Below are positions 40,695-50,771 of a stretch of DNA of 64,000 nt, in pieces. Position 1 is the stretch's first letter. Every line of letters starts with the position of its first letter. Origin of the DNA: Roseospira visakhapatnamensis (GTDB lineage Bacteria > Pseudomonadota > Alphaproteobacteria > Rhodospirillales > Rhodospirillaceae); NCBI RefSeq assembly GCF_014197915.1, contig NZ_JACIGK010000009.1, positions 92,027 through 156,026 of the forward strand. The letters are read 5' to 3'. The position numbers and the translations under genes are program-made. The notes beneath the pieces are model-generated. The model had not been told where the DNA came from, did no database searches, and saw only the letters and a program-made list of their open reading frames with translations.

Positions 40695-43253
40695 TCAGGT
40701 CCCGTTGCCGGAGCGGACGACACGGTTCCGAGGGAAGGCCACGGTGACGGTGGTGCCGTGGCCGGGCTCGCTGTCGATCCGCAAGCTGGCGCCGTGCATC
40801 GCCGCCAGGCGGTGACACAGCGGCAGCCCCAGCCCAGCGCCCTCCTGGCCACGCACGTAGGCGTCCGACCCCCGCCCGAAAACCGACAAGGCCCGGTCCA
40901 CCTGGTTGGACGCGATGCCGACGCCGGTGTCCGTCACGCTCAGCCGGCACCCGCCGTCGTCGTCCAGGGCGGCGGACAGAGTCACCGTGCCACCCGGCGG
41001 AGTGAACTTCAGCGCGTTGGATACCAGGTTCCCCAGGATTTGCCGCAACCTGAGACTGTCCGCATACAGCATGGGCACCGTTGCCGGGACGTCGATGCAC
41101 AAATGACTGTCGCGGGCGCGCGCGCGCATGCTGAACAGCCGCACCACGGCCTGGAACAGCTCGGCCACGTCCAGCCGGTCCTCCATCAGCTCCATGGCGC
41201 CGAACTCCAACCGCGACAGGTCGATGATGTCGCTGACCAGGTTCAGAAGGTCGGTACCCGACCGCACGATATGCTCGCCATATTCCTTGTACCTGGGGTT
41301 GTCGATGGGGCCAAATGTCTCGCTGGCCAGGACCTCGGCGAAGCCGATCACGGCGTTCAGGGGGGTGCGGATCTCGTGGCTGACGTTGGCCAGGAACTCG
41401 CTTTTGGTGCGGTTGGCGGCGTCCGTGGCTTGACGCAGTTCCGCGCGCGCTTGCTCCTGGATGGTGATGTCCTGGATGATGCCCCGTACGGCGGTGCCGG
41501 CCGGTCCGCCATCCGGATCGGGCTGGCCGATGATGTGGACCCAGCGCGGGGTGCCGTCGTCATGAGCGAGCATGACCACGCGGTCCAGGGGCACGCCGTC
41601 CCGGCTGGCGGCATCAACGCCCTCGGACAGGGCGCCCCGGTCGCCGACGCCGTGCAGGGCCAGGAACTCCGTCCGCGCCAGCAGTCCCGGGACCGGGGCG
41701 ATGCGATGGATGTGGCAGAACTGGTCCGAGACGCGGAAGCCCTGGGACGCGGGGTCGAAGCACCAGCTTCCCATGCCGCCGATGCGCTGTGACCACTGAA
41801 GGTCGCGGATGGCGTCGTTCAGGCGAAGGTACCCCAGTTCCCGGTCGGTCACATCCTGGATGGTGCCGAGCAGGCGCGCGGGCCGGCCCTCGGCGTTCAG
41901 GGACAAGCGGCCCCGGCCGTGCACCCAGCGGACCTCACCGTCGGCGTATCGTCGAACGCGGTAGGTTTGATCGAAGGGGCGTCCGTCGGCCAGCAGCGTG
42001 TCGGCCAGGGTGGCGCGGATCCGGGGACGGTCCTCGTGATGCACCAGGGCCAGGGCACCGGCCAGGGTGCGGACGTAGGTGTCGTCGATGCCCAGGATGG
42101 CGTCGAGAACGGGTGAGCCGCTCCAGGTCTCGGCCGGAATATCGACGTCGAAGTGGCCGATCTGGGCGATTCTCTGGGCTTCTTCCAGAACGGACTGGGA
42201 CTCGCCGTGGTCCTGGCGCTGTCGCATCCGGTCCGTCACGTCGATGATGATGGAGAACAGCAGGGTCTTCCCGGCGGTCTCGATGGGGCCGCTGTGGACC
42301 TCCACGTCGCGGATCGATCCATCGGCGCGGCGGTGACGGAAGTCGAACTGATGGCGCCGCCGGGTCACGGCGCTGATCATCTGCCGTCGCACCTGCTCGG
42401 GCGTCAGGATGTTGATGGTGCTGATGTTGCGGCCGATCAGCGCGGTCCGCGACCAGCCGTAGAAGGCGACCGCCCCGGGATTGGCATCCTGGATGGTGCC
42501 GTCGACGGGGTCGATGAGCAGCATGGGGATGGGGCTGTGCTCGAACAGGCCGCGGTACCGGGTGGTGATCTCGTCGACCGCGGCCATGTGCTCGATCTTG
42601 TGCAGGGTGAAGGCCAGGTCGCCGGCCAGGTCGTCGAGGATGGCCTGTTCCTCGGCGTTCGCCGGGCAGTCCGCCGGGATGGCGACCGCGATCACCCCAT
42701 AGACGCGGTCGGCGAAGGACACCACGCGCGCCAGCCGCGCCAACCCGGGATACGCCTGGGCCAGGGGACAGTCGCCGCACAGGGAGGGTGGGTCGTCGAC
42801 GGCGACCGTGGCGCTCTCGGCCATGGCCCGCCGGACACAATACGGCAGCGGATCGGATCGCAGGGCGCGCGCAAGGGACTCGCGGGGCGTCTCCAACCCC
42901 GGCGAGACGGCGACGTACTCCACCCACCCCCGCCGATCCAGAAGGGCGATCCAGGCGTCTTCGTAGGCATGTGAGTCAACCAGCCGAGCGCACAGCTGAT
43001 CAAGCAGGGCGCGGGCATCGGACACGCGCGACAGACCCGCCCCGGCCTGGCGGACCGCGTTCAGACAGACCTTGAGGTGTGCCGCGCGACGGTCGGCCGT
43101 CGCGGTGCGAGTCACCAAGTCGCCGTCGTCTCCGGTCAACCGGTCCATGCGACCGGACCGGATGGCCCGCAACAGGCCCGACGGCTCATCACCACCGGAC
43201 GTGTCCGTCACCCAATCGCACCCCTCACCGGTCGGAGTCTCCTGCCGGATCAT
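40695..43253 (-). CDS. Multi-sensor histidine kinase (GAF-PAS-PAS-PAS-HisKA-HATPase)
   Basis: 852 residues without membrane segments. A GAF-like domain spans about 65-225 and contains a CGDCP cysteine pair around residue 160. PAS domains lie at about 230-345, 360-475 and 490-600. The dimerisation box FLANVSHEIRTPLNAVIGF has its phospho-accepting His626. The ATPase part has the N, G1 (DTGVGIA) and G2 (GAGLGLPL) boxes. It is a cytosolic kinase, probably sensing a small molecule or redox state. No response regulator gene is adjacent, so it is an orphan kinase in this window. Confidence 0.88.
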   Translation of the reverse strand: MIRQETPTGEGCDWVTDTSGGDEPSGLLRAIRSGRMDRLTGDDGDLVTRTATADRRAAHLKVCLNAVRQAGAGLSRVSDARALLDQLCARLVDSHAYEDAWIALLDRRGWVEYVAVSPGLETPRESLARALRSDPLPYCVRRAMAESATVAVDDPPSLCGDCPLAQAYPGLARLARVVSFADRVYGVIAVAIPADCPANAEEQAILDDLAGDLAFTLHKIEHMAAVDEITTRYRGLFEHSPIPMLLIDPVDGTIQDANPGAVAFYGWSRTALIGRNISTINILTPEQVRRQMISAVTRRRHQFDFRHRRADGSIRDVEVHSGPIETAGKTLLFSIIIDVTDRMRQRQDHGESQSVLEEAQRIAQIGHFDVDIPAETWSGSPVLDAILGIDDTYVRTLAGALALVHHEDRPRIRATLADTLLADGRPFDQTYRVRRYADGEVRWVHGRGRLSLNAEGRPARLLGTIQDVTDRELGYLRLNDAIRDLQWSQRIGGMGSWCFDPASQGFRVSDQFCHIHRIAPVPGLLARTEFLALHGVGDRGALSEGVDAASRDGVPLDRVVMLAHDDGTPRWVHIIGQPDPDGGPAGTAVRGIIQDITIQEQARAELRQATDAANRTKSEFLANVSHEIRTPLNAVIGFAEVLASETFGPIDNPRYKEYGEHIVRSGTDLLNLVSDIIDLSRLEFGAMELMEDRLDVAELFQAVVRLFSMRARARDSHLCIDVPATVPMLYADSLRLRQILGNLVSNALKFTPPGGTVTLSAALDDDGGCRLSVTDTGVGIASNQVDRALSVFGRGSDAYVRGQEGAGLGLPLCHRLAAMHGASLRIDSEPGHGTTVTVAFPRNRVVRSGNGT

Positions 43254-43314
43254 GGCGGTCCATTCCTTGTGCTCGCCGCGCCCCCAGCCTTGCGGCCTAT
43301 TCTATTTATTATAC

Positions 43315-43346
43315 AAAAACCACCGGTCAAGATGATTGACCGGTGG
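43315..43346 (-). terminator. Rho-independent terminator of the iscA-nifVW-fixABC operon
   Basis: A perfect 11-bp stem (CCACCGGTCAA / TTGACCGGTGG, 43320-43330 and 43336-43346) with a 5-base loop, followed on the minus strand by TTTTTG. It lies 124 bases past the fixC stop. A TATAAT (43308-43313) directly behind it could be the -10 box of the kinase gene, but no good -35 box was seen. Confidence 0.85.
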
Positions 43347-43469
43347 TGTGTCCTGATCGGTGCTGTCCGGGTGGTTCCGTCGCGTTCCGCGCGGGGCTCG
43401 GACGGGTGTTCTCGGGCCGCCGCCACCGATTCAGGCCGACTCGATGCGCCCCCCGTCCAGATCGGGGTG

Positions 43470-44774
43470 CTACCGCCAGGCACGGCCCATCTTGAACATG
43501 TCGCTGACCAGACCGCTCAGACGCCGCCGATGGCGGAAGGCGCTGACGATGTCCCGCTCCTTCTCGCGCTTGGTGACGCCGTCCACCCGCAGCCAGGTTT
43601 CGGCCGCATGGGTCAGCAGGCGCGGATACTCGGTGAAGAAGTGCTTGTTGGTCTCCAGCACCTTGGGCAGGCGCCGGTACTTCTTCAGGTCCTTGAGCAC
43701 GAAGCTGTCGTCCAGCGCCGCGCGGTAGGCCTTCAGGGTCTTGGCCGACATCTTCTTGCCGGCCTTCTTGGCGGCGACGATGGTCTCGCCGGCAAGCCGC
43801 CCCGAGGTCATCGCCAGGTTCGAGCCCTCGCGATGCATGGCGTTGAGGAACTGGGCGGAATCACCGGCCACCACCCAGCCGTCGCCATACAGCGGCGGCA
43901 CGGCCTCGTAACCGCCCTCGGGCAGCATGTGGGCCACGTACTCCTTGACCTCGGCGCCCTCGATCAGCGGCGCGATGGCCGGATGCCGCTTGAAGCGCTC
44001 CAGCAGGTCATAGGGCCGCACGCCGCTTTCGGCGAAGTCGCTGATCAGGCAGCCGATGCCCACCGACAGGCTGTCGCCGTTGGTGTACAGGAAGCCGGTG
44101 CCCGTCATGCCGGCGGTGATGGTGCCGGCGGCCTCGATCACCACGCCCTCGTTGCCCTTCAGGTTGAAGCGGGCATCGATGGTCTCGCGAGGCAGGAACA
44201 TGGTTTCCTTGACGCCCAGGGCGACGTCCTTGGGGCGCACCTCTGGACGGAGCCCCGCGCGGGTGCCCAGCACGGCGTTGACGCCGTCGGCCAGAACGAC
44301 CACGTCGGCGGTCACCTCGCCCTGGTCGCGGTCGGTGGTGACGCCGGTCACCCGGCCCTTCTTGTCGCGCAGCAGCCCGGTGACCGTGGTCTCGCAGATG
44401 ACCAGGGCGCCGGCCTCCTTCACCTTCTTGTTGAACCACTTGTCGAACTGGGCTCGGAGGATGGTGTAGCGGTTCGGCTTGTCTTCGTTGAAGTTGTCCG
44501 ACCGGAAGTGCGACCCGACGTACGAGGTGTCATCCAGCATCCAGATGCGCTGTTCGATGATGTGGCGCTCCAGCGGCGCGCTGTCGCGGAAGTCCGGGAT
44601 CAGCTTCTCCACCGCGTCGGCATACAGAACGGCGCCCTGCACGTTCTTGGCACCGGGGTACTCGCCACGCTCGATCTGCAGCACCTTGAGGCCGCCGCGG
44701 GCCAGGGTCAGCGTGGCGCTGTTGCCGGCTGGGCCGGCGCCCACCACGATGGCGTCGAAATGTTCGGTCGTCAT
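43470..44774 (-). CDS. fixC: Electron-transfer flavoprotein-quinone oxidoreductase FixC
   Basis: 434 residues, FAD-binding. The dinucleotide motif is [23 protein letters not shown] and a second FAD motif is [34 protein letters not shown]. FixC is the flavoprotein of the FixABCX bifurcating complex, passing electrons to quinone and, through FixX, to ferredoxin or flavodoxin for nitrogenase. The ATG at 44774 follows GCGAGGAGACC. It is the last gene of its operon and is preceded by a long intercistronic hairpin. fixX is absent here. Confidence 0.95.
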   Translation of the reverse strand: MTTEHFDAIVVGAGPAGNSATLTLARGGLKVLQIERGEYPGAKNVQGAVLYADAVEKLIPDFRDSAPLERHIIEQRIWMLDDTSYVGSHFRSDNFNEDKPNRYTILRAQFDKWFNKKVKEAGALVICETTVTGLLRDKKGRVTGVTTDRDQGEVTADVVVLADGVNAVLGTRAGLRPEVRPKDVALGVKETMFLPRETIDARFNLKGNEGVVIEAAGTITAGMTGTGFLYTNGDSLSVGIGCLISDFAESGVRPYDLLERFKRHPAIAPLIEGAEVKEYVAHMLPEGGYEAVPPLYGDGWVVAGDSAQFLNAMHREGSNLAMTSGRLAGETIVAAKKAGKKMSAKTLKAYRAALDDSFVLKDLKKYRRLPKVLETNKHFFTEYPRLLTHAAETWLRVDGVTKREKERDIVSAFRHRRRLSGLVSDMFKMGRAWR

Positions 44775-44796
44775 ACTCTGGTCTCCTCGCCCTCGT

Positions 44797-44838
44797 ACGG
44801 CCATGCATTCAAGGGTTTTCCCTTGAATGCATGGCCGT
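44797..44838. repeat. 19-bp perfect inverted repeat between fixB and fixC
   Basis: The arms ACGGCCATGCATTCAAGGG (44797-44815) and CCCTTGAATGCATGGCCGT (44820-44838) pair perfectly around a TTTT loop. In the fix transcript it forms a stable stem 22 bases before the fixC start. It lacks a T-run on either side, so it is unlikely to be a simple terminator. Confidence 0.85.
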
Positions 44839-44919
44839 GCAAGACTTTGACTGTTATGCACTTTTCACGCGAGCACGGGAGAGCGAACGGACCCCCGTGG
44901 TCTTGTCAGCGCGCCAGGT

Positions 44920-46011
44920 TCATCCGGCCAGCCGGTCCACCGCCAGGCGGGCGCGGAAGGCCTCGGTCAGGGCCGGCAGGATTTCCAGGGCGTCGCCGAC
45001 GATGCCGTGATGGGCGAAGTCGAAAATGGGGGCGTTGGGGTCTGTGTTGATGGCCAGGATGCGGTCGGCGCCCTCGGAGCCAACCCGGTGCTGGATGGCG
45101 CCGGAGATGCCGGCGGCGATGTACAGACGCGGGCGGATGGTCTTGCCGGTCTGGCCGATCTGGCGGTCGGCGGTCATCCAGCCCTTCTGGATCAGCGGCC
45201 GCGAGCAGCCGTACTCGGCGCCCAGGACCTCGGCCAGGTCCTTGACCAGCTGGACGTTCTCGGGCCGTTGCAGGCCCAGGCCGCCGGCGACGACGATGTC
45301 GGCGAAGGCCAACTGGGCCTGGTTGGTGTCGGCGTCGGGGATGAAGTCCAGGACCTTGGTGACGATGTCCTCTTCCACCATGTCCAGGCGCTCGCGGATC
45401 ACCGGACCGGCGCGCGACCGGTCGGGCTCCGGCATGGACATGACGCGCGGGCGCACGGTGGCCATCTGCGGGCGGGCGGCCAGCGTCATGATGGTGCACA
45501 ACAGCGATCCGCCGAAGGTCGGCCGGGTGGCCGCCAGGGCGCGGCTGGTGCCGTCGATGGCCAGTTCGGTGCAGTCGGCGGTCAGGCCGGTGGCGAGCGT
45601 GGTGGCCAGCGCGCCGGCCAGATCGCGGCCGAGGGTGGAGGCCCCCAGCATCAGGATTTCCGGCTTGTGGGTGTTCACCAGGTCGGTCAGGGCCTTGGTG
45701 AACGGATCCGTGCGGTAGTTGGTGAGCAGCGGATCCTCGACCAGGTAGACTTGGTCGGCGCCGTAGTGGAACGCCTCGGCGACGGCCTGGTCGGTGCCCT
45801 CGCCGGCCGGGCCCAGCACCACGCCGGCCACGTCGACCTTGAGCGTATCGGCCAGCTTGCGGGCCTCGCCCAACAGCTCCCACGACACCGAGTGGACGCG
45901 GCCATGCTCCAGTTCAATGAACACCCAGACATGGCGGTAGGCCTTCAGGTGCTCGGGAAGTTCCTTGCTCTTCGCGGCCCTGGCCGGGGGCTTGGCGGGG
46001 GTCTCGGACAT
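44920..46011 (-). CDS. fixB: Electron-transfer flavoprotein alpha subunit FixB
   Basis: 363 residues. The N-terminal 30 residues are basic and poorly conserved, then [24 protein letters not shown] starts the ETF alpha domain. The FAD-binding C-terminus has [17 protein letters not shown] [41 protein letters not shown] and [28 protein letters not shown]. It forms the flavin core of the bifurcating complex with FixA. AAGGAGACC precedes its ATG. Confidence 0.96.
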   Translation of the reverse strand: MSETPAKPPARAAKSKELPEHLKAYRHVWVFIELEHGRVHSVSWELLGEARKLADTLKVDVAGVVLGPAGEGTDQAVAEAFHYGADQVYLVEDPLLTNYRTDPFTKALTDLVNTHKPEILMLGASTLGRDLAGALATTLATGLTADCTELAIDGTSRALAATRPTFGGSLLCTIMTLAARPQMATVRPRVMSMPEPDRSRAGPVIRERLDMVEEDIVTKVLDFIPDADTNQAQLAFADIVVAGGLGLQRPENVQLVKDLAEVLGAEYGCSRPLIQKGWMTADRQIGQTGKTIRPRLYIAAGISGAIQHRVGSEGADRILAINTDPNAPIFDFAHHGIVGDALEILPALTEAFRARLAVDRLAG

Positions 46012-46059
46012 GGTGAACGGTCTCCTTAACTCTCGGGCGCCATCGGTGGGGCGCCGGCT

Positions 46060-46923
46060 TCAGGCCAGGGCTGACGGGCGGGTGATGACACCGGGCAGCG
46101 CCGGATCGGCGGCGACCAGGGTCTCGACGGCGGCCGCCGCGATGGCGGCGGGCGTGGCATCCGCGCCCTCGATCATGGCGGCCCGCTCGGAGCGGGGCTT
46201 GGGCGCGAACACCTTGCTGACCTTGGTGGGCGAGCCCTTCAGGCCGCACTTGGTCACGTCCTCGATGCCGGCGTCCTTGGCGTTCCAGGTGGTGATCTCG
46301 GCGCGTTCGGCGCGCAGCACGTCGGGCAGCGAGCCGCGCCGCAGTTCGTTGGTGCCCTCCAGCATGGTCACCAGACACGGCAGCTTGGTCTTCAGCACCT
46401 GCACGCCACCCTCGGCGCGGCGATGGGCGGTGATCTCGCCGGCGGCCTTGTCGATGGCCGGAATGGCCGAGACGTAGGTCAACTGGTTCAGCCCCATGCG
46501 CCGGGCGATGCCCGGCCCCACCTGCGCGGTGTCGCCGTCGATGGTCTGCTTGCCGGTGAACACCACGTCCACGGGGGTCTCCGCGTTGATCTTGCCGATC
46601 GCCGCGCTCAGCGCGAACGACGTGGCCAGGGTGTCCGAGCCGGCGAAGAAGCGGTCGGTCAGCAGGATGGCCCGGTCGGCGCCGTGGCCCATCGCCTTGC
46701 GCAACGAGGTCTCGGCCATCTGCGGCCCCATGGTCAGCACGGTGACCGTGCCGCCCAACTGGTCGCGCAGCGCCAGCGCCTGTTCCAGGGCGAACAGATC
46801 ATAGGGGTTGATGATCGTGGGCACGCCCTGGCGCATGATGGTGTTGGTCACCGGATGCACCCGGATCTGGGCGCTGTCGGGCACCTGCTTGATGCACACG
46901 ACCATGGTCAGGCCTTGACTCAT
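46060..46923 (-). CDS. fixA: Electron-transfer flavoprotein beta subunit FixA
   Basis: 287 residues from an ATG that overlaps the nifW stop (TGATG). It starts LTMVVCIKQVPDSAQIRVHPVTNTI and has NPYDLFALEQALALRD and TGKQTIDGDTAQVGPGIARRMGL, the beta-subunit nucleotide signature. FixA binds the bifurcating FAD and NADH. A GTG one codon upstream is an alternative start. It is the fourth gene of iscA-nifV-nifW-fixA-fixB-fixC. Confidence 0.96.
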   Translation of the reverse strand: MSQGLTMVVCIKQVPDSAQIRVHPVTNTIMRQGVPTIINPYDLFALEQALALRDQLGGTVTVLTMGPQMAETSLRKAMGHGADRAILLTDRFFAGSDTLATSFALSAAIGKINAETPVDVVFTGKQTIDGDTAQVGPGIARRMGLNQLTYVSAIPAIDKAAGEITAHRRAEGGVQVLKTKLPCLVTMLEGTNELRRGSLPDVLRAERAEITTWNAKDAGIEDVTKCGLKGSPTKVSKVFAPKPRSERAAMIEGADATPAAIAAAAVETLVAADPALPGVITRPSALA

Positions 46924-47252
46924 CACTCGGACTCCAGGGTAGGGGACGGCATGGGGGCCAGCGCCTCCAGGGGGATGAAGGCCCGGCCGGCGACATCGGT
47001 TCGCTGGCGGAACACGGCAAACACCCGTTCGCGTCGGGCATCCGACTGAACGAAATCCTCATGCGCGCGCCTCAGGCAGTCACGCAAGATGGTTTCGTCC
47101 GGGTCCTCGTAAGCGATCAGGTATTCCCGAAACCGCTTTAGCACATGCAAACGGCTCACGGCCAGTACCCGGGGGTCATAGGCCACGTCAAGGGCTTCGA
47201 AGAACTCTTCCGCCGCCGAAAGGCTCTTCAGACGGTGCACTGCGGCATTCAT
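46923..47252 (-). CDS. nifW: Nitrogenase-stabilising protein NifW
   Basis: 109 residues. The pattern [35 protein letters not shown] is the NifW signature. NifW binds the MoFe protein and protects it from oxygen. It overlaps nifV by 4 bases upstream and fixA downstream, so translation is coupled through the cluster. Confidence 0.93.
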   Translation of the reverse strand: MNAAVHRLKSLSAAEEFFEALDVAYDPRVLAVSRLHVLKRFREYLIAYEDPDETILRDCLRRAHEDFVQSDARRERVFAVFRQRTDVAGRAFIPLEALAPMPSPTLESE

Positions 47253-48538
47253 GAGGGCACCATGGCGGCGGGCGCTGCCCGATGCCCCGCAATTTCGGAG
47301 GGAATCACGACTCGAACGGGCGGGGCCGACGCCCGAGTCGCTCTCGTGGCGTCCGGCGCTCGGGCCGCCGTCAGCGCGTGCCAGCCGCGCAGGTCATCGG
47401 CGTCGGGCGGCCGCTTGCCGCCGTGCCGGTAGTGGGCACGCAACAGCGGCACCATGCGCCGCGCCTGATCGCCGTCCAGGCGCAGGCCGAGGTCGGCGCA
47501 GGCGCGCGCCAGCCCGGCGGCGCCCGAATGCTTGCCCACCACCAGCCGGTGGGCGCGGCCCAGGCACGTCGGGTCCAGGCCGGTGTAGGTGCCGGGATCG
47601 CGCAACAGGCCCTGGACGTGGATACCGCTTTCGTGGCTGAACACGCCCGATCCCACCAAACTCTTGCCGCAGGGCACCGGCCGGCCGGCGGCCCGCGCCA
47701 CCAGGTCGGCCAAGGCTGGCAGGCGCCGCGCGTCCACCCCCGTGCCGATCCCGTGCAGGGTCTCCAGGGCCACCGCCACCTCTTCCAGGGCGGCGTTGCC
47801 GGCGCGCTCCCCCAGGCCGATGACGGTGGTGCTGACATGCGTCGCGCCGCCCAGCACGGCGGCCAGGGCGTTCGCGACCGCGAGACCCAGGTCGTCGTGG
47901 GCGTGCATTTCCAGTTCAAGGTCGGTGCCGGCGCGCAGGCGCTCGAACACGGCCCGGGTGGCGAACGGATCCATCAGGCCGAGGGTATCGGCGAAGCGGA
48001 ACCGGCGGGCGCCGGCCCGCTCGGCGGTCTCGACCACCCGGGCCAGGGTGTCGGGGTCGGCGCGGGACGCGTCCTCGCCGCCGACGCTGACCGCCACCCC
48101 CGCGTCCCGGCCCCGGCGCACCAGCCGGTCCAGTTCCGCCAGCACCCAGGCTTTGTCCCGGCCCAGCTTGCCGGCGATCTGACGGTCGGAGACCGGGGCC
48201 GACAGATGCACCATGGACACGCCGCAGGCCAGCGCGGCCCGCAGGTCGACGTCGCTCAGCCGGCACCAGGCGAAGGCGGCGGCCCGCAACCCCAGGCCAA
48301 GGATAGCGCGGATGTCGTCCTGTTCCTCGGCTCCCATGGCGGGAATGCCGACCTCCAGTTCGGGGACTCCGGCGGCGTCGAGCGCCTGGGCGATGGCCAG
48401 CTTCTCGGCGCGGGTGAAGGCCACGCCGGCGGTCTGCTCGCCATCCCGCAGGGTCGTGTCGGCCAGCACCACGCCGGGTCCGGTCGGGGCGGGCGTGTCC
48501 GGATCCGGTTCCAGGCCGGGCAACGGAGGTCGGGTCAT
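47249..48538 (-). CDS. nifV: Homocitrate synthase NifV
   Basis: 429 residues from the ATG 48538. It makes homocitrate, the organic ligand of FeMo-co, from acetyl-CoA and 2-oxoglutarate. Motifs: [16 protein letters not shown] (metal and catalysis), [21 protein letters not shown] (HxH metal ligand) and [12 protein letters not shown]; the length fits NifV. The C-terminus has an extra basic/alanine-rich tail. Second gene of the operon after iscA. Confidence 0.94.
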   Translation of the reverse strand: MTRPPLPGLEPDPDTPAPTGPGVVLADTTLRDGEQTAGVAFTRAEKLAIAQALDAAGVPELEVGIPAMGAEEQDDIRAILGLGLRAAAFAWCRLSDVDLRAALACGVSMVHLSAPVSDRQIAGKLGRDKAWVLAELDRLVRRGRDAGVAVSVGGEDASRADPDTLARVVETAERAGARRFRFADTLGLMDPFATRAVFERLRAGTDLELEMHAHDDLGLAVANALAAVLGGATHVSTTVIGLGERAGNAALEEVAVALETLHGIGTGVDARRLPALADLVARAAGRPVPCGKSLVGSGVFSHESGIHVQGLLRDPGTYTGLDPTCLGRAHRLVVGKHSGAAGLARACADLGLRLDGDQARRMVPLLRAHYRHGGKRPPDADDLRGWHALTAARAPDATRATRASAPPVRVVIPSEIAGHRAAPAAMVPS

Positions 48539-48557
48539 GGCGGCGGCCTCCTGTCTG

Positions 48558-48878
48558 TCAGGCACCGGCGCGGGCGCAACTGCAGCGTCCGGCGGCGTTG
48601 GGGTTGTCGAACACGAAGCCGGCTCCGCCCTCGTCCTCGACGAAGTCCACGGTGGTGCCGGTCAACAGGGCGGCGCTGTCGGAATCCACGAACACGGCCA
48701 CATCGCCGAACTCGCGGACGGCGTCGCCGTCCTCGGCCCCGGCGGCCAGGCCCAGGTGATACTGTAACCCGGCGCAGCCGCCGGACGCGGCGACGATGCG
48801 CAATCCGCGCGCGGCCTCCGACCGACGAAGGGCAAGGCGGATGGCGGACTGGGCCGCGTCGGTCAGGTCCAGGGTCAT
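48558..48878 (-). CDS. Nif-associated IscA/HesB iron-sulphur carrier
   Basis: 106 residues. The A-type carrier pattern is [25 protein letters not shown] (first cysteine) and [10 protein letters not shown] (CxC pair at the end), all three cysteines present. It donates or carries Fe-S clusters during nitrogenase maturation. The ATG at 48878 lies 79 bases downstream of a consensus sigma-54 promoter, so it is the first gene of the nifVW-fixABC operon. Confidence 0.92.
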   Translation of the reverse strand: MTLDLTDAAQSAIRLALRRSEAARGLRIVAASGGCAGLQYHLGLAAGAEDGDAVREFGDVAVFVDSDSAALLTGTTVDFVEDEGGAGFVFDNPNAAGRCSCARAGA

Positions 48879-48956
48879 GACAACTAACTCCAAGGCGGGC
48901 AACTCCAAGGCGGGCTCCCGGGCGAGGCACGGGACGGGCGGCGATCTCAAGGGTCA

Positions 48957-48971
48957 GCAAGGGACGTGCCA
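48957..48971 (-). promoter_or_regulatory. Sigma-54 promoter of iscA-nifVW-fixABC
   Basis: TGGCACGTCCCTTGC on the minus strand, a perfect TGGCACG-N4-TTGC. The 11-base segment with the -24 element is duplicated directly (48961-48982), but only one copy has a -12 element. Confidence 0.9.
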
Positions 48972-49036
48972 GGGACGTGCCAGGGACCCAGCGGCCGCCC
49001 TCCCGGGGATCCCGCCCGATCCGGCCGTGTCCGTCC

Positions 49037-49052
49037 TGTCGCGCTTGCGACA
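49037..49052. promoter_or_regulatory. NifA upstream activator site
   Basis: TGT-CGCGCTTGCG-ACA, exact TGT-N10-ACA with a palindromic interior. It is 66 bases from the iscA promoter and 74 from the nifB promoter. Confidence 0.83.
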
Positions 49053-49066
49053 AACCGACGCGCCCG

Positions 49067-49082
49067 TGTCGCGGCCCGAACA
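49067..49082. promoter_or_regulatory. NifA upstream activator site
   Basis: TGT-CGCGGCCCGA-ACA, a second exact match. Its centre is 30 bases from the first site, close to three turns. Confidence 0.78.
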
Positions 49083-49126
49083 GGGCGGATGGCCCGGACC
49101 TGGCGCGTTCCGGGCGTTTCCGGGGT

Positions 49127-49141
49127 TGGCATCGGGCTTGC
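49127..49141 (+). promoter_or_regulatory. Sigma-54 promoter of nifB
   Basis: TGGCATCGGGCTTGC matches TGGCAC-N5-TTGC except for the sixth base. The nifB ATG is 44 bases downstream. Confidence 0.85.
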
Positions 49142-49185
49142 TGTGGCGAGGTCAAGCGCCCCCGCCCCGGTTCGGAGATCGCCCC

Positions 49186-50718
49186 ATGTCCTCGCTACCC
49201 CGCGTTCCGCTTGATGCGCTGACCACCCTGGCGACGGCGGAAGACCTGCGCGCCGCCCTGGCCCGCCCGGCCACCCCGTCCACGCCCCCCGGGACCCGCC
49301 CCGGTGTGCGATCCGGGCGCGTGCCGCACAACAAGCGCCGCGAGGCGGGCGGCGCGACCGACGCGGCGGTGTGGGAGCGGATCAAGGACCACCCCTGCTA
49401 TTCCGAGGACGCACACCACGACTTCGCGCGCATGCATGTGGCCGTGGCGCCCGTGTGCAACATCCAGTGTCACTACTGCAACCGGAAGCACGACTGCGCC
49501 AACGAAAGCCGACCCGGCGTGACCTCGGCGCGCCTGACGCCCGAGCAGGCGGTGCGCCGGGTGCTGACCGTGGCCGCCCAGGTGCCCCAGCTGTCCGTGG
49601 TCGGCGTGGCCGGTCCGGGGGACGCCCTGTACGACGCCGAGCGCACCTTGCGGACGTTCGAGCTGCTGCGCGCCGAGATGCCGGACTTGACGCTTTGCGT
49701 CTCCACCAACGGGCTGGCGTTGCCCGACCGGGTGGCGGCGCTGAAGGCGCTGGACGTGGACCACGTCACCGTCACCATCAACTTCATGGACCCGGAGATC
49801 GGCGCCGCGATCCACCCCTGGATCTTTCACGACCATCGCCGCTGGACCGGCCGGGAGGCCGCCCGCATCCTGCACGAACGCCAGATGGAGGGCCTGGAGG
49901 CGGCCGTCGCCGCCGGCATGCTGGTCAAGGTCAACTCGGTGCTCATCCCCGGCATCAACGATGCGCACCTGATCGAGGTCAACCAGGCGGTGCGGGCCAA
50001 GGGCGCCTTCCTCCATAACGTCATGCCGTTGATCTCCGACCCCGCCCACGGGACTCACTTCGGGCTCACGGGCCAGCGCGGCCCCACCCCGGCGGAGGTG
50101 CACCGCGCCCGCGAAGCCCTGGGCGAGGACGCCCGGCTGATGCGCCATTGCCGCCAGTGCCGCGCCGATGCCGTGGGCATGCTGGGCGAGGACCGCTGTC
50201 AGGACGTCACCCTCGACCCGGTGGACGACGTCGCCCCCCGGCCCGATCCGGAGGTCCGGGCCGCCTATCGGGCGGTGGTGGACAGCGCCCGCGCCGAGCG
50301 CGCCGCCGCCGCCGCCCGCGCCGACGCGCTGGTCGAGGCCGTCGCCGCCGGAACGGAGGCGCCGCGACTGGTGGCCGTCTGCTCGCGCGGCGGGGGCCGG
50401 GTGAACCTGCACTTCGGCAAGGCCACCGAGTTCCACGTCTACCAGGTGGACGGCGCCGGCATCCGCTTTTCCGGCGTGCGGCGGGCCGACAACTATTGCC
50501 TGGGCGGGCGCGGCGACGCCGATCGCCTGGGAACCATCCTCACCGTGCTGGAGGGTGTGGACGCGGTGGTCTGCGTGAAGATCGGCGACGGCCCGCGCCG
50601 CCGCCTGGAGGCCGCCGGCCTCGCCGTCCACGAGGATGGCCGTCACGAGGTGATCGAGACCGTCATTGCCGCGTGGCTGGCCGACGAGGCCGCCGCCCCG
50701 GTCCGGGCGCGGGCCTGA
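49186..50718 (+). CDS. nifB: FeMo-cofactor biosynthesis protein NifB
   Basis: 510 residues. A radical SAM domain carries the cluster motif CNIQCHYC (Cys91, 95, 98), and the C-terminal part ([24 protein letters not shown]...) is the NifX/NafY-like domain fused to many NifBs. The enzyme makes the carbide-containing NifB-co precursor. Upstream residues HPCYSED and downstream [20 protein letters not shown] hold further cysteines for its extra clusters. The ATG at 49186 lies 44 bases past the sigma-54 -12 element. First gene of nifB-fdxN-nifZ-nifT. Confidence 0.97.
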   Translation: MSSLPRVPLDALTTLATAEDLRAALARPATPSTPPGTRPGVRSGRVPHNKRREAGGATDAAVWERIKDHPCYSEDAHHDFARMHVAVAPVCNIQCHYCNRKHDCANESRPGVTSARLTPEQAVRRVLTVAAQVPQLSVVGVAGPGDALYDAERTLRTFELLRAEMPDLTLCVSTNGLALPDRVAALKALDVDHVTVTINFMDPEIGAAIHPWIFHDHRRWTGREAARILHERQMEGLEAAVAAGMLVKVNSVLIPGINDAHLIEVNQAVRAKGAFLHNVMPLISDPAHGTHFGLTGQRGPTPAEVHRAREALGEDARLMRHCRQCRADAVGMLGEDRCQDVTLDPVDDVAPRPDPEVRAAYRAVVDSARAERAAAAARADALVEAVAAGTEAPRLVAVCSRGGGRVNLHFGKATEFHVYQVDGAGIRFSGVRRADNYCLGGRGDADRLGTILTVLEGVDAVVCVKIGDGPRRRLEAAGLAVHEDGRHEVIETVIAAWLADEAAAPVRARA

Positions 50719-50771
50719 GCCCACGCCGCAGCCATCATTCTCTGGTCTTGCCTGACAGGAGGACACACGTC

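Larger units (their letters stand above)
48879..49185. promoter_or_regulatory. iscA-nifB divergent control region
   Basis: 307 bases with no gene. Two opposing sigma-54 promoters and two NifA sites between them, listed separately. Both nif operons of cluster B start here. Confidence 0.82.
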
